Shown here one piece after another: positions 24,246 through 33,066 of a stretch of DNA of 64,000 nucleotides. The notes under the pieces were generated by a model. The model saw nothing but the letters and a program-made list of their open reading frames with translations, was not told the DNA's origin and searched no databases. The stretch's first letter is position 1, and each line of letters begins with the position of its first letter. A program made the position numbers and the translations under genes. Location: contig NZ_JAENHO010000023.1 in the NCBI RefSeq assembly GCF_016785085.1, positions 1 to 64,000 of the forward strand, in the 5' to 3' direction. The DNA is from Paractinoplanes lichenicola. Lineage in GTDB: Bacteria > Actinomycetota > Actinomycetes > Mycobacteriales > Micromonosporaceae.

Positions 24246-25916
24246 TCAGATGCGGGCGAGTGCCTTGCGGAGGGGATCAAGACCCAGGGATCCGAGGTTG
24301 AGGGCGTCCCGGTGGAACGTTTTCAAATCGAAATCCGCACCCTTGCGCTGCCGGGTCTCCTCGCGGGCCTGCAGCCAGATCCGCTCGCCGATCTTGTAGG
24401 ACGGGGCCTGGCCCGGCCACCCAAGGTAACGCTTCCACTCGAACCGCAGCGTCTTCTCCTCCATGCGCGTGTGCGCCCGCATGAACTCCCAGCCCAGCTC
24501 CGGCGTCCAGCGCTCACCCGGGTGGAAGCCGAACGGGTTGTCGCGCGGGATCTCCAGCTCCAGGTGCATGCCGATGTCGACGATCACCCGGACGGCCCGC
24601 AGCGCCTGGCCGTCGAGCATGCCCAGGCGGTCGCCCGGGTCGGCGAGATAGCCCAGCTCGTCCATCAGCCGCTCGGAGTAGAGCGCCCAGCCCTCGCCGT
24701 GCCCCGAGCACCAGCAGAGCAGCCGCTGCCAGCGGTTCAGCATGTCGGCGCGCAGCAGCGCCTGGCTGACCTGCAGATGGTGGCCGGGGACACCCTCGTG
24801 ATAGACGGTCGTGACCTCACGCCAGGTGGAGAACTCGGTGATGCCCTCGGGCACGGCCCACCACATGCGCCCGGGCCGGCTGAAGTCCTCGCTCGGGCCG
24901 GTGTAGTAGATGCTGCCGTCGCTGGTCGGCGTCAGCATGCACTCGATCTTGCGGGCGGGCGGCTCGATGTCGAAGTGCGTGCCGTTCAGCTCCGAGATCG
25001 CCTTGTCGGCGAGCGCCTGCATCCAGTCGCGGAACGCCTCCTTGCCCGGGATGTTGCGGGCCGGGTCGGCGTCGAGGGCGGCCACCGCCTCGTCGATCGA
25101 GGCGCCCGGGCCGGCGATCTGGGTCGCCGTCGAGCGCATCTCCTCCTCGAGGCGGAACAGCTCGGCGAAACCCCACTCGTACGTCTCCTGCAGGTCGACC
25201 TTGGCGCCCAGGAAGAACTGCGAGGCCAGCTCGTACCGCTCCAGGCCGGCGGCCTCCTTCTCGCGGCCCCGCGGGGCGAGGTCGCGCCGCAGGAACTCGG
25301 CGAAGTCGGCCGTGGCGGCGGTGGCGGCGTCGGCCCCTCGGGTCAACTCGGCGGCCAGCGCGCCACTGGCCTCGAGGCGCCCGGCCAGCCCGCGATAGAA
25401 GTCGTCGCGGTCGGGATCGGTCCAGGCATCGCACTGCTCGGCCACGGCCAGCAGCTGCGCGCGGGCGCTGACCCGGCCCGCGTCGGCCTCCTCGAGCAGG
25501 GTGCGGCGATATTGGTCGAGCGCGCGCGGCAGGTCGTTGAGCCGGATCGCGATGTTGGCGACGGCCTCCTCGCCCTCGGTCGGCATCACGTCGAAGACGC
25601 CGCGCAGGGAGTGCAGCCCGCTGCTGATCACGCTGATCTCGCTCTTGGCCACGCCGGCCTCGTCGCGGGCCAGCTCCAGCCCGACCCGCTCCAGCATCGC
25701 GTCCTTGGCGACGGCCTCGGACTCGTGCTCCGGATCGATCACATCAAGATCATTGAGCGTACGGCGGGCCAGCTCGGTCTGGGCCGCGAAGCCGTCGGGG
25801 GAGAAGTCGTCAGTCTTGGAGTCGTGCCCCGAGATGCCGGCATAGGTGGCGCCGAGGGGGCTCAGAGTGGCCCATTCATCGACATAACGGTCAGCGAGGT
25901 CATCAATTCGTCCCAC
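24246..25916 (-). CDS. DUF885 family metallopeptidase-like protein
   Basis: 556 residues, typical of DUF885. The zinc-binding motif is in VYHEGVPGHHLQ (HExxxGHH variant, about residue 383), with the downstream Glu in GHGEGWALYSERLMDE. This motif and the all-helical layout place it with M32/M3-like metallopeptidases, although activity for most members is untested. There is no signal peptide, so it is cytoplasmic. GTG start. It lies 9 bp after the PHP gene on the same strand and probably forms an operon with it. Confidence 0.9.
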   Translation of the reverse strand: MGRIDDLADRYVDEWATLSPLGATYAGISGHDSKTDDFSPDGFAAQTELARRTLNDLDVIDPEHESEAVAKDAMLERVGLELARDEAGVAKSEISVISSGLHSLRGVFDVMPTEGEEAVANIAIRLNDLPRALDQYRRTLLEEADAGRVSARAQLLAVAEQCDAWTDPDRDDFYRGLAGRLEASGALAAELTRGADAATAATADFAEFLRRDLAPRGREKEAAGLERYELASQFFLGAKVDLQETYEWGFAELFRLEEEMRSTATQIAGPGASIDEAVAALDADPARNIPGKEAFRDWMQALADKAISELNGTHFDIEPPARKIECMLTPTSDGSIYYTGPSEDFSRPGRMWWAVPEGITEFSTWREVTTVYHEGVPGHHLQVSQALLRADMLNRWQRLLCWCSGHGEGWALYSERLMDELGYLADPGDRLGMLDGQALRAVRVIVDIGMHLELEIPRDNPFGFHPGERWTPELGWEFMRAHTRMEEKTLRFEWKRYLGWPGQAPSYKIGERIWLQAREETRQRKGADFDLKTFHRDALNLGSLGLDPLRKALARI

Positions 25917-25925
25917 TCGCCGACC

Positions 25926-26993
25926 CTACGTTCTTCCTGCGTGGCTCGCCGTCCACTCGAGCAGGCGTTCCATCGACCAGGTGTTGACGACGTTTTCGAT
26001 CGGGACGTTGCACAGGGCGGCCCGCTCGCACCCGAAACCCAGCCAGTCGAGCTGCCCCGGCGCGTGCGCGTCGGTGTCGACACTGAACAGACAGCCCGCC
26101 TCGACCGCGACCGTCAGCATCCGCTTCGGCGGGTCCAGCCTGTCCGGCCGGCAGTTGATCTCGATGGCCTTCTCGTGCTCGAGGCAGGCGGCGATCACCT
26201 TGTCGAGGTCGAACGTGCTCGGCGGGCGGGTCCGCCCCGTACGGTGGGCCCGGTCGCCCTCGCCCTGGGACGGGACCTTGCGGCCGGTCATGTGGCCGAG
26301 GATGTCGAGATGCGGGTTGGCCAGCGCGTTGACCATGCGCTTGGTCATCCGCGGCGACTCGTCCCGCAGCTTGCTGTGCACCGAGCCGACCACCACGTCG
26401 AGCCGGGCCAGCAGCGCGTCCTCCTGGTCGAGCGAGCCGTCGTCGAGGATGTCGACCTCGATGCCGGTCAGGATGCGGAAGCCCTCGGGCAGCTGGTCGT
26501 TGAGCCGGGCCACATAGTCGAGCTGCTTCTTGAGCCGCGCCGCGGGCAGCCCCCGAGCCACCGTGAGCCGCGGCGAATGATCGGTCAGCACCAGATATTC
26601 GTGCCCCAGGTCGGCCGCGGCCAGCGCCATCTCCTCGATCGGGGAGCCGCCGTCCGACCAGTCCGAATGGCTGTGGCAGTCGCCGCGCAGGGCCTCGCGC
26701 AGCTTGCGGGCGGCGCCGTGCAGGTCGACGCCCTCGGTCGACTCGAGCCGGCGCAGATAGACCGGCTCCTCGCCCTTCAGCGACTCCTCGATGCAGCGGG
26801 CGGTGACCGAGCCGATGCCGCTGATCTGGCCCAGCGTGCCCTCGCCGGCCCGCGCGAGCAGCTCCTCCTCGTCGAGGGCGGCGACCTTCGCGGCCGCCGA
26901 CCGGAACGCGCGCACCCGGTAGGTCGCCTCGTTCGCACGCTCGAGCAAAAAGGCGATGCGCCGCAGATCCGCGATCGGGTCACGAGAAGCCAT
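25926..26993 (-). CDS. PHP-domain phosphoesterase with helix-hairpin-helix (PolX-like)
   Basis: 355 residues from ATG (MASRDPIADLRRIAFLLERA). N-terminal helical and helix-hairpin-helix segments (ISGIGSVTARCIEE, about 55-70) resemble the first part of family X DNA polymerases. The PHP domain follows, with GDCHSHSDWSDGG, VLTDHSPR, GIEVDIL, DVVVGSVHS and VDTDAHAPGQLDWL metal ligands. The polymerase palm is absent. A role in DNA repair or nucleotide hydrolysis is inferred. It starts 40 bp from the divergent mtnA. Confidence 0.88.
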   Translation of the reverse strand: MASRDPIADLRRIAFLLERANEATYRVRAFRSAAAKVAALDEEELLARAGEGTLGQISGIGSVTARCIEESLKGEEPVYLRRLESTEGVDLHGAARKLREALRGDCHSHSDWSDGGSPIEEMALAAADLGHEYLVLTDHSPRLTVARGLPAARLKKQLDYVARLNDQLPEGFRILTGIEVDILDDGSLDQEDALLARLDVVVGSVHSKLRDESPRMTKRMVNALANPHLDILGHMTGRKVPSQGEGDRAHRTGRTRPPSTFDLDKVIAACLEHEKAIEINCRPDRLDPPKRMLTVAVEAGCLFSVDTDAHAPGQLDWLGFGCERAALCNVPIENVVNTWSMERLLEWTASHAGRT

Positions 26994-27033
26994 GAAAGAC
27001 AGCCTAGAAGCTCTCGTGGCTAACATCGCGACC

Positions 27034-27996
27034 ATGCGGACGATCGACTGGGTGGACGGCGCCATCGAGATCATTGATCAGACGGTGCTGCCGGGGGAGC
27101 TGAAGATCCTCCGCCTGCACACCGTGGGCGAGCTGGTCGCGGCGATCCAGGCCCTGGCCGTACGGGGTGCGCCCGCCCTGGGTGTGGCCGGCGCGTTCGG
27201 GGTGGCGCTGGCGGCCCGCGTGCACGCCGACGACCCGCAGGCGCTGGCCGCGGCGGTGCACCGGATCGAGCACGCCCGCCCGACCGCGGTGAACCTGGCC
27301 CGCGGGGCCCGTCGCGCCGCCGGAGTGCTGCCGCGCGGGCCGCAGGCCGTCCTCGACGAAGCTTTCCGCGTACGCGATGAGGAGATCGCCGCCAGCTCGG
27401 CCATGGCGGCGCGGGGGGCCGACCTGCTCGTCGAGCTCTGCGGCGCCCGGCCGCGTCTGCTCACCCACTGCAACACGGGCGGGCTCGCCGCGGTGACCGT
27501 CGGCACGGCGCTCGGGGTCGTGCACGAGCTGCACCAGCGCGGCCGGCTCGGCGGGGTGATCGCCAGCGAGACCCGGCCGCTGCTGCAGGGCGCCCGGCTC
27601 ACGTCGTGGGAGCTGACGCAGTGGGGCATCGAGCACCGGGTCGCGGTCGACTCGGCCGGCCCGTTCCTGATGGCCCGCGGCGAGGTCGACGCGGTGATCC
27701 TGGGCGCCGACCGCATCTGCGCCAACGGCGACGTGATCAACAAGATCGGCTCGTACGCCCATGCGCTCGGCGCCCGCCGGGCCGGCCTGCCGTTCGTGGT
27801 GGTCGCGCCCGAGTCCACCGTCGACCTGAGCACCCCGTCGGGCGACGCCGTGCCGATCGAGGACCGTGGCGCGGCCGAGATCACGCCGTGGGCGCCGGCG
27901 GCGAACCCGGCCTTCGACGTGACCCCGCACGACCTGGTGACCGCCATCGTGACCGATCGCCGGGTCATCCGCCTGGACCGCTCCGAGACCCTCTAG
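27034..27996 (+). CDS. mtnA: S-methyl-5-thioribose-1-phosphate isomerase
   Basis: 320 residues, MtnA of the eIF2B-like fold, which turns methylthioribose 1-phosphate into methylthioribulose 1-phosphate in methionine salvage. Signature features are ALAVRGAPALGVAGAFGV, the catalytic Cys in LTHCNTGGLA and Asp in ILGADRICANGDVINKIG. The ATG at 27034 has no ribosome binding site, so a leaderless transcript is possible. No other salvage gene is in the window. Confidence 0.93.
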   Translation: MRTIDWVDGAIEIIDQTVLPGELKILRLHTVGELVAAIQALAVRGAPALGVAGAFGVALAARVHADDPQALAAAVHRIEHARPTAVNLARGARRAAGVLPRGPQAVLDEAFRVRDEEIAASSAMAARGADLLVELCGARPRLLTHCNTGGLAAVTVGTALGVVHELHQRGRLGGVIASETRPLLQGARLTSWELTQWGIEHRVAVDSAGPFLMARGEVDAVILGADRICANGDVINKIGSYAHALGARRAGLPFVVVAPESTVDLSTPSGDAVPIEDRGAAEITPWAPAANPAFDVTPHDLVTAIVTDRRVIRLDRSETL

Positions 27997-28049
27997 CCCC
28001 TCTTTGCGGGCTTCTTTGTTCACGGCCCGGGCTTCCACGGCTTCTTGGT

Positions 28050-28622
28050 TTACGGCCCAGGCTTCCACGGCTTCAACCAGTCGGTCTCGGGCCAGCCCTC
28101 GGCGGCGGCCATCAGCGGATAGGCGGTCGCGCCGTCGACCGACTCGCGCACGATGTCGGCGTGCCCGGTGTGCCGCGCGGTCTCCTGAACCAGGTGCAGC
28201 AGGATCCACCGCAGCGTCCAGTGCGACATGTCCTTGCTGTTCCACGGCACCGAGTGATCGATCGGAACGGCGTGATCGAGGTTGTCGAGCTCGGTGACCG
28301 TCTTCTCGGTCTGCTCGGCGACCCGGTCATAGCGAGCGAACACCTCGTCGATGCTCTCCCCCTCGGCCAGCCGGAAGTTGTTCGCATAGGCCTCGTAGTC
28401 GAGCACCTGCGGCTCGCCCCGAACCTGCCCCATCCAGCCCGCCTCGGTCGACGCGCAGTGCTTGATCAGCCCGCCGACGCTGAGCTCGCTGGCCGACGGC
28501 GTGGCCCGCAACTGCTCGTCGGTCAGCCCGTACGCCGTCAGCCGCAGCACGTAGCGCATCTGAGCGAGGTAGGCGAGCAGACCCTGCTGTTCGTTGTCGA
28601 TCGAACCGACCTGACCGGGCAT
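28050..28622 (-). CDS. DinB/DUF664 family protein
   Basis: 190 residues from ATG after AAGGAG (MPGQVGSIDNEQQGLLAYL). It is a four-helix DinB-like protein of the DUF664 group: LRLTAYGLTDEQLRATPSAS, LSVGGLIKHCASTEAGWM, RWILLHLVQETARHTGHADI, where the three His residues form the usual metal site. Family members include thiol (mycothiol)-dependent transferases; the substrate is unknown. Single gene between mtnA and tyrA. Confidence 0.88.
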   Translation of the reverse strand: MPGQVGSIDNEQQGLLAYLAQMRYVLRLTAYGLTDEQLRATPSASELSVGGLIKHCASTEAGWMGQVRGEPQVLDYEAYANNFRLAEGESIDEVFARYDRVAEQTEKTVTELDNLDHAVPIDHSVPWNSKDMSHWTLRWILLHLVQETARHTGHADIVRESVDGATAYPLMAAAEGWPETDWLKPWKPGP

Positions 28623-28660
28623 CGCGGACTCCTTAGGTTTTCGTAGCTCTGTCATTCACG

Positions 28661-29632
28661 CTAGGAGCTATTGCGGCCACTTTCCGGCCGCATTGCGGCG
28701 ATCCTGTTTCCGGTCACCTCCGTGACCCAGCCGCCCGCTCGGCCCAGCTCCAGCAGGCCGGTGACCGTCGCGGCCATCTCCGCCGGCTCCCCGGGAGGGG
28801 CCGGCCAGGCCCGGCGCAACTCCCCGGCGCGGGCCACCGTGGGCGTCAGATCGCGCACCGGTTCCCTCCCGAGATCACGACGCATCTGCTCGAGCTCGCC
28901 GATCAGCCGCCCCAGCGCGCCATCGACCTCGGTCGCGTTGCCGCCGCACATCGCCACGATCAACTCGGCCCTGGTCGCCGCGACCCGGGTGCCGTCACGG
29001 AACGACCCGGCGGCCAGCGCACCCGCGAGCGGGTTGTCCCGCAGCTGAAGCGCCAACGCAGCCGCGAACAAGTGCGGCACATGGCTGACCTCGGCCACGG
29101 CCCGGTCATGCTCGCTCGCCGTCACCGGAACCACGCGGGCGCCCAGCTCCGTATAGAGCGCCGCAAGCGCAACCCAGTCCTCCAGCTCGGCCGCCGGCTC
29201 GACGGTCAGCACCCAGGAACAGCCCTCGAACAGCGTCGCCTCAGTGGCCGCGAACCCCGACGTCTCCTTGCCCGCCATCGGATGCCCCCCGACGAACCGC
29301 TTGACGCCGTGCTTGACGGCCAGCTCGCGGACCGGAGCCTTGACGGACGTCACGTCGGTGACCAGCCCCTCGAAGCCGGCCAGTTGCTCGAACACCTCAC
29401 CCAGAGCCGGCAGTGGAACAGCCAGCACGACAAGCCGCGTATCCGAGGCGCCGGCCCCCTCAATCCCCGCGATCGCCTGCGCCACACTTGCCGCGACCTC
29501 GAACCCTGCGGCCGCCGCCAGCTCCCGAGTGGCCGGATCCGCGTCATATCCCACGACGCGATGCCCGCCCGCACTCAGCGCACGAAGCAGCGATCCCCCG
29601 ATAAGCCCAAGCCCGACGATTGCGATGTTCAC
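28661..29632 (-). CDS. tyrA: Prephenate dehydrogenase
   Basis: 323 residues from a GTG (VNIAIVGLGLIGGSLLRAL). NAD(P)-binding GLGLIGGS, DVTSVKAPV, GGHPMAGKETSGF and the HDRAVAEVSHVPH motif identify a TyrA-type dehydrogenase that makes 4-hydroxyphenylpyruvate (or acts on arogenate) for tyrosine. No C-terminal ACT domain is seen. In mycobacteria the tyrA gene also lies near the tadA pair, as here. Confidence 0.93.
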   Translation of the reverse strand: MNIAIVGLGLIGGSLLRALSAGGHRVVGYDADPATRELAAAAGFEVAASVAQAIAGIEGAGASDTRLVVLAVPLPALGEVFEQLAGFEGLVTDVTSVKAPVRELAVKHGVKRFVGGHPMAGKETSGFAATEATLFEGCSWVLTVEPAAELEDWVALAALYTELGARVVPVTASEHDRAVAEVSHVPHLFAAALALQLRDNPLAGALAAGSFRDGTRVAATRAELIVAMCGGNATEVDGALGRLIGELEQMRRDLGREPVRDLTPTVARAGELRRAWPAPPGEPAEMAATVTGLLELGRAGGWVTEVTGNRIAAMRPESGRNSS

Positions 29633-30091
29633 GCCCGGAACTCTCCCACAACCCCCCACCCCGGCCGCCCGCTTCATCGCCCGCCTGTGGATAACAAATC
29701 CCCCTGTGGATAACCCGTTCCCCCCGCCCGACCGGACGTAGCCTCGTCCCGAAGTCCCGGCAACCCGTGGTGATCCACCAGGCCCGCTATCTGCAAGGCC
29801 GGGCAGAGCTACGCCGTGAGGTGGCCCGCGCCCTGCGCACCGGCCGGGCTTTGCGCCGTCTCCGCTGCCGACCGGGCCAGCGCCAGTCCCGCTTCGCGCA
29901 TCCCGCGGTGATGATCAGCGTTCACTGGCCATTGATGCCGGATGAGCGAGCCAGGATTTCGGCAAACCAGACCCCCACCACTGTCGACGACCAAGATCAG
30001 CCGTTTGGGCAGGGGGAGGCGGCCGGTCCGGTGTGCCGATTTGTCCGTTTCGGGTCTGCTGGGGCGGGAGTGCCGCAATTACGGTTAGCTC
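29633..30091. other. Long intergenic region with two DnaA-box-like sequences
   Basis: 459 bp without a supported gene. Apart from the two TGTGGATAA sites listed separately, no repeat, RNA or promoter is obvious. The right end (TACGGT about 6 bases before GTG at 30092) could be the -10 box of a leaderless transcript for the beta-propeller gene. Confidence 0.45.
29686..29713. promoter_or_regulatory. Two direct DnaA-box-like sites (TGTGGATAA)
   Basis: TGTGGATAA at 29686-29694 and 29705-29713, spaced 19 bp start to start, each within CTGTGGATAAC. This is the reverse complement of the E. coli consensus TTATCCACA; the actinobacterial consensus TTGTCCACA differs at one base. The sites lie in the tyrA upstream region, so DnaA could bind and affect it; this is inference. 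Confidence 0.5.
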
Positions 30092-31222
30092 GTGACTTAC
30101 CGGGGGAAAATGCTCGCCGCGGGGCTCGTGATGAGCGCCGCGCTGGTCGGGGCCGCGCCCGCGTCGGCGCAGGTTTCCGACGCCATGCCGAGCTTCAACG
30201 GTGCGGTGCTGACCATCGCGTACGCGAAGAATGTCGTCTACGTGGGCGGCGACTTCACGGCTGCGATCGTCAACGGCAGGCCTGTCGCTCGTGGACGGCT
30301 GGCCGCGGTCGACGCCCGCACCGGTGCGCTTCTGCCCTGGGCGCCGGCTGCTGACGGGCGGGTCAAGTCACTGGTGGTCAGCGGTTCGGCGGTCTATCTG
30401 GCCGGGGATTTCGCCACGATCGGCGGGCAGAAGCGGGACAGTCTGGCCCGCGTCGACGTTGCCAGCGGGGCGCTGAGCAGCACGTTCAAGCATGCGATGA
30501 GCGGCCGCCCGATGGCGATCGCCGCGGCGCACGGGCGGCTCTATGTGGGTGGCGGGTTCACCGCGGTCGACGGCCAGGCTCGCGGGCGGCTCGCGGCGTT
30601 CAGCCTGAGCAGCGGCAAGCTCGACGCGCGCTGGCGGCCCACCGTGGACGATCAGGTCGAGACGATCGCGGCCGGGGGCGGGCGGGTCTACGTGGGTGGC
30701 AAATTCCGCAAGGTCAACAGCCTTCCCGGGTACGAGCGTCTGGCCGCCCTCGATCCGGCGGGCGCGGCAGTCGTCACCGGCTTCAAGCCCAAACCACCGG
30801 TCATCACGTACGGGCTGGCAGTCACCGCCGATGCCGTCTACTCGGCGCACGGCGGGCAGGGCGGGCGGATCAGTCGCTACACCCCGGACGGCGTGCACAA
30901 GTGGTCGGCCACGTTCGACGGGGACGCGCAGGCGGTCACGGTGCTCGGCGACACCGTGTACGCGGGTGGCCATTTCGACCGCGCGTGCAGCACCGCCCGT
31001 ACGGGGTCGCAAGGCTCTTGTGTCGACGGGGCGGACCACCGCGTGAAGCTGGCCGCATTGTCGACGGCCGACGGCCACCTGCTCGACTGGACCGCCGACG
31101 CGAACGGGGTCGAGGGGGTGCTCGCCCTGGCCAGCAGCGCCAAGCTCGGCGCGGTCGCCATGGGCGGGGCGTTCACGACGGTCGAGGGGCGTCAGCAGAA
31201 GAGGTTCGCGCAGTTCAGTTAG
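30092..31222 (+). CDS. Secreted beta-propeller (delta-60-like repeat) protein
   Basis: 376 residues. A signal peptide (MLAAGLVMSAALVGAAPASA, cleavage after ASA) is followed by about seven repeats of the form VYVGGDFT/LYVGGGFTAVDGQARGRLAAF...W, typical of extracellular beta-propellers with delta-60/PQQ-like blades. It is probably an exported binding protein; the partner is unknown. The GTG start has no ribosome binding site, while the ATG 18 bases on has GGGGG too close, so the start is uncertain. No enzyme motif is seen. Confidence 0.8.
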   Translation: MTYRGKMLAAGLVMSAALVGAAPASAQVSDAMPSFNGAVLTIAYAKNVVYVGGDFTAAIVNGRPVARGRLAAVDARTGALLPWAPAADGRVKSLVVSGSAVYLAGDFATIGGQKRDSLARVDVASGALSSTFKHAMSGRPMAIAAAHGRLYVGGGFTAVDGQARGRLAAFSLSSGKLDARWRPTVDDQVETIAAGGGRVYVGGKFRKVNSLPGYERLAALDPAGAAVVTGFKPKPPVITYGLAVTADAVYSAHGGQGGRISRYTPDGVHKWSATFDGDAQAVTVLGDTVYAGGHFDRACSTARTGSQGSCVDGADHRVKLAALSTADGHLLDWTADANGVEGVLALASSAKLGAVAMGGAFTTVEGRQQKRFAQFS

Positions 31223-31250
31223 GACCCAAAGGCTTTACTCCCGGCAGCAG

Positions 31251-31283
31251 GGGGCCGCATCCATCGGGCGAGGGTGCGGCCCC
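31251..31283. terminator. Terminator hairpin between convergent genes
   Basis: Inverted repeat GGGGCCGCA (31251-31259) / TGCGGCCCC (31275-31283), 9 bp perfect, 15-base loop, no T run. It lies between the convergent beta-propeller and M23 genes. Confidence 0.6.
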
Positions 31284-31299
31284 TTGCGTACGCCGGAAG

Positions 31300-32067
31300 T
31301 CAGGCCTTGCAGTTGTGCGAGCGCTTCCACGCGGCGACCTCGGCGACCGGGCTCTTGCTGCCGCCCTTGCGCCACGAGGCCAGGTAGGAATAGGGCCAGA
31401 CGACACCGCGGCGAACCTTCCAGTCGCCGACCTTGGCGCACGGCGGCGAGATGCCGTAGTGCAGGTGGCAGACATTGTTCGCGTTGCCGGTGTGGCCGAC
31501 CTTGCCGAGCAGCTGGCCGGCCTTGACGCGGACGCCCTTCTTGATGCCGGGCTGCACCTTGCTCAGGTGGGAGCCGTAGAAGCGCACGCCGTCGTCGCCC
31601 AGCAGCGACACCGAGAGGCCGCCGTTGTTGGGGCCGTCGGGCGAGCCCTTCACATACACGTCTTTGAGGCTGACCTCGAGCACGACGCCGCTGGTCGTGG
31701 CGACCACCGACTCGCCGCAGTCGGCGAAGATGTCGGTCGCCTTGTATTTCGAGTGCGTGGTGTGCCAGTCGACGTTCGACGCCTTCACCGGGAAGACGTA
31801 TTTCACCTTCTTGGTCGCGGTGAGCGCCGAGGCGGCGGACGCGGAGGGCGTCGCGGACGGAGTGGCGCTCGCGGACGCGCTCGGCGACGTGGCAGCCGGC
31901 AGGCTCGGCGCGACGGAGGACGGCTCCGGGGCCGCCGCGGCCGACGTGGCCGCGGGCTCGACGAACTGCGGGGTCGCGGACGCCGACCCAACGCCGGAGT
32001 TGCCGCCACAACCGGCCAGGCAGACGGCTATTACGGTCAAACCGGAGAGGGTACGGAGCAATCGCAC
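31300..32067 (-). CDS. M23-family metallopeptidase lipoprotein
   Basis: 255 residues from a GTG (VRLLRTLSGLTVIAVCLAGCGG). Lipobox LAGC predicts a lipid-anchored outside protein. An Ala/Ser/Pro-rich tether (about 30-90) precedes a LytM/M23 domain: HSKYKATDIFADCGESV (first His and Asp ligands), VKAGQLLGKVGHTGNANN, and HLHYGI with the last His. Such proteins cut or bind peptidoglycan cross-bridges. Conserved Cys residues (CGE, VCHL, PPCAK, NCKA) may make disulfides. Confidence 0.88.
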   Translation of the reverse strand: MRLLRTLSGLTVIAVCLAGCGGNSGVGSASATPQFVEPAATSAAAAPEPSSVAPSLPAATSPSASASATPSATPSASAASALTATKKVKYVFPVKASNVDWHTTHSKYKATDIFADCGESVVATTSGVVLEVSLKDVYVKGSPDGPNNGGLSVSLLGDDGVRFYGSHLSKVQPGIKKGVRVKAGQLLGKVGHTGNANNVCHLHYGISPPCAKVGDWKVRRGVVWPYSYLASWRKGGSKSPVAEVAAWKRSHNCKA

Positions 32068-32170
32068 CGGGCCATCCTGGCACGAGTAGCCCGTTCCCGC
32101 CGACCCGTGCTGGCTACGCTGGCACATGTGCGGGCCGGTCAGGCGGGCCGGCCGATGCTGGAGGTGGGCT

Positions 32171-32707
32171 GTGACCGACGGGCGCGAGGCCTGGCAGACG
32201 ACCGCGCCGCCGCCCCACCCGGGCGCGGCCGACGGGCGTGAGGCTTGGCAGACGACCGCGCCGCCGCCTCACCCGGGCGCGGCCGATGGGCGCGAGGCCT
32301 GGGCTACGACCCCGCCGCCGCCTCATCCGGGTGCGGTTGATGGGCGGGGGGCCTGGTCGACGGCCCCGGCCCCGCCGATGCGGCCGCCGTCGGGGCTGTT
32401 TCCCGGTCCGACGCGGCCGACCTATCGCGAGGCGCATCCGGTCACCGCGGCCCCGCTGCTGGCCGGCCTGGGGGCCGGGGTGATCTGGCTGGCCTTGTTC
32501 GGCGCGCTCGCCCGTGACCTGGCCGGATATGCGTGGTGGACGCTGTGCGCGGCGGTCTGCGCGTGGGTTGTCGCCATCGTGCTGGCCCTGATCGGCGATC
32601 GCGGCACGGCCGTCGGCGTGGCCCTCGCGAGCGGCGTCGGGCTATCGATCGCCGTGGCCTTCGTCGGCGCCGAGTGGATCACCACGGAGAACTGGCCGCT
32701 GTGGTGA
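32171..32707 (+). CDS. Membrane protein with N-terminal tandem repeats
   Basis: 178 residues from a GTG (VTDGREAW) 5 bp after GGAGGTGG. The N-terminal third is three copies and a partial copy of an 18-residue unit DGREAWQTTAPPPHPGAA. After a Pro-rich stretch come three or four membrane helices (about 97-118, 122-145, 150-168), ending ENWPLW. No family is recognised. It is probably a small integral membrane protein with a repetitive cytoplasmic tail. Confidence 0.7.
   Translation: MTDGREAWQTTAPPPHPGAADGREAWQTTAPPPHPGAADGREAWATTPPPPHPGAVDGRGAWSTAPAPPMRPPSGLFPGPTRPTYREAHPVTAAPLLAGLGAGVIWLALFGALARDLAGYAWWTLCAAVCAWVVAIVLALIGDRGTAVGVALASGVGLSIAVAFVGAEWITTENWPLW
32177..32374 (+). repeat. 54-bp tandem repeat, 3 copies plus a partial copy
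   Basis: Copies at 32177-32230, 32231-32284 and 32285-32338, then a diverged part copy at 32339-32374. All are in frame (18 codons). Copies 1 and 2 are nearly identical, copy 3 less so, which points to recent duplication at the 5' end. Confidence 0.9.
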
Positions 32708-32811
32708 TTGTCCGATCTTGACCGGGCTTGTCGGCGACCCGATGTGCCGTCCTCGTCGCCGTGCGCACACGGTCTTGACTTAAGGTCCGGATAAGGTTCA
32801 ACCTCGGGTCC

Positions 32812-32979
32812 ATGCCCCCCTCAGCGAATCGGCTCGACCCCGATCGTCGCCGACGCCGCCTCGAGTTGCTGGCCGCCCTCGCCAGCGCGAAAACGGCACG
32901 GGAGACGACGCAGCCGCAGCGGCTGCGCCGGGCCCGGCTGCGCGAGCTCATCGCGATGCGCCGTCGCCTGGTGAACTGA
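32812..32979 (+). CDS. Small Arg-rich hypothetical protein (55 residues)
   Basis: 55 residues, MPPSANRLDPDRRRRRLELL to ELIAMRRRLVN, strongly basic and helical, with good actinobacterial codon use (third bases G/C). The ATG has no nearby ribosome binding site. It lies between the repeat protein and the tadA-associated gene on the same strand. The high Arg content may suit nucleic-acid binding, a guess only. Confidence 0.45.
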   Translation: MPPSANRLDPDRRRRRLELLAALASAKTARETTQPQRLRRARLRELIAMRRRLVN

Positions 32980-33066
32980 CTTCCGCCACAGTCAAGGCGT
33001 GGCGCGCCGCGCCCGCCGTTCTTCCCGCTACCGTCACTCGCGAAGACATCAGTCGTGGGGGGAAAG

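Noticed and set aside
24312..27023. 903-codon plus-strand frame opposite the DUF885 and PHP genes
   Set aside because: Spans two real minus-strand genes and their gap; no ribosome site or domain.
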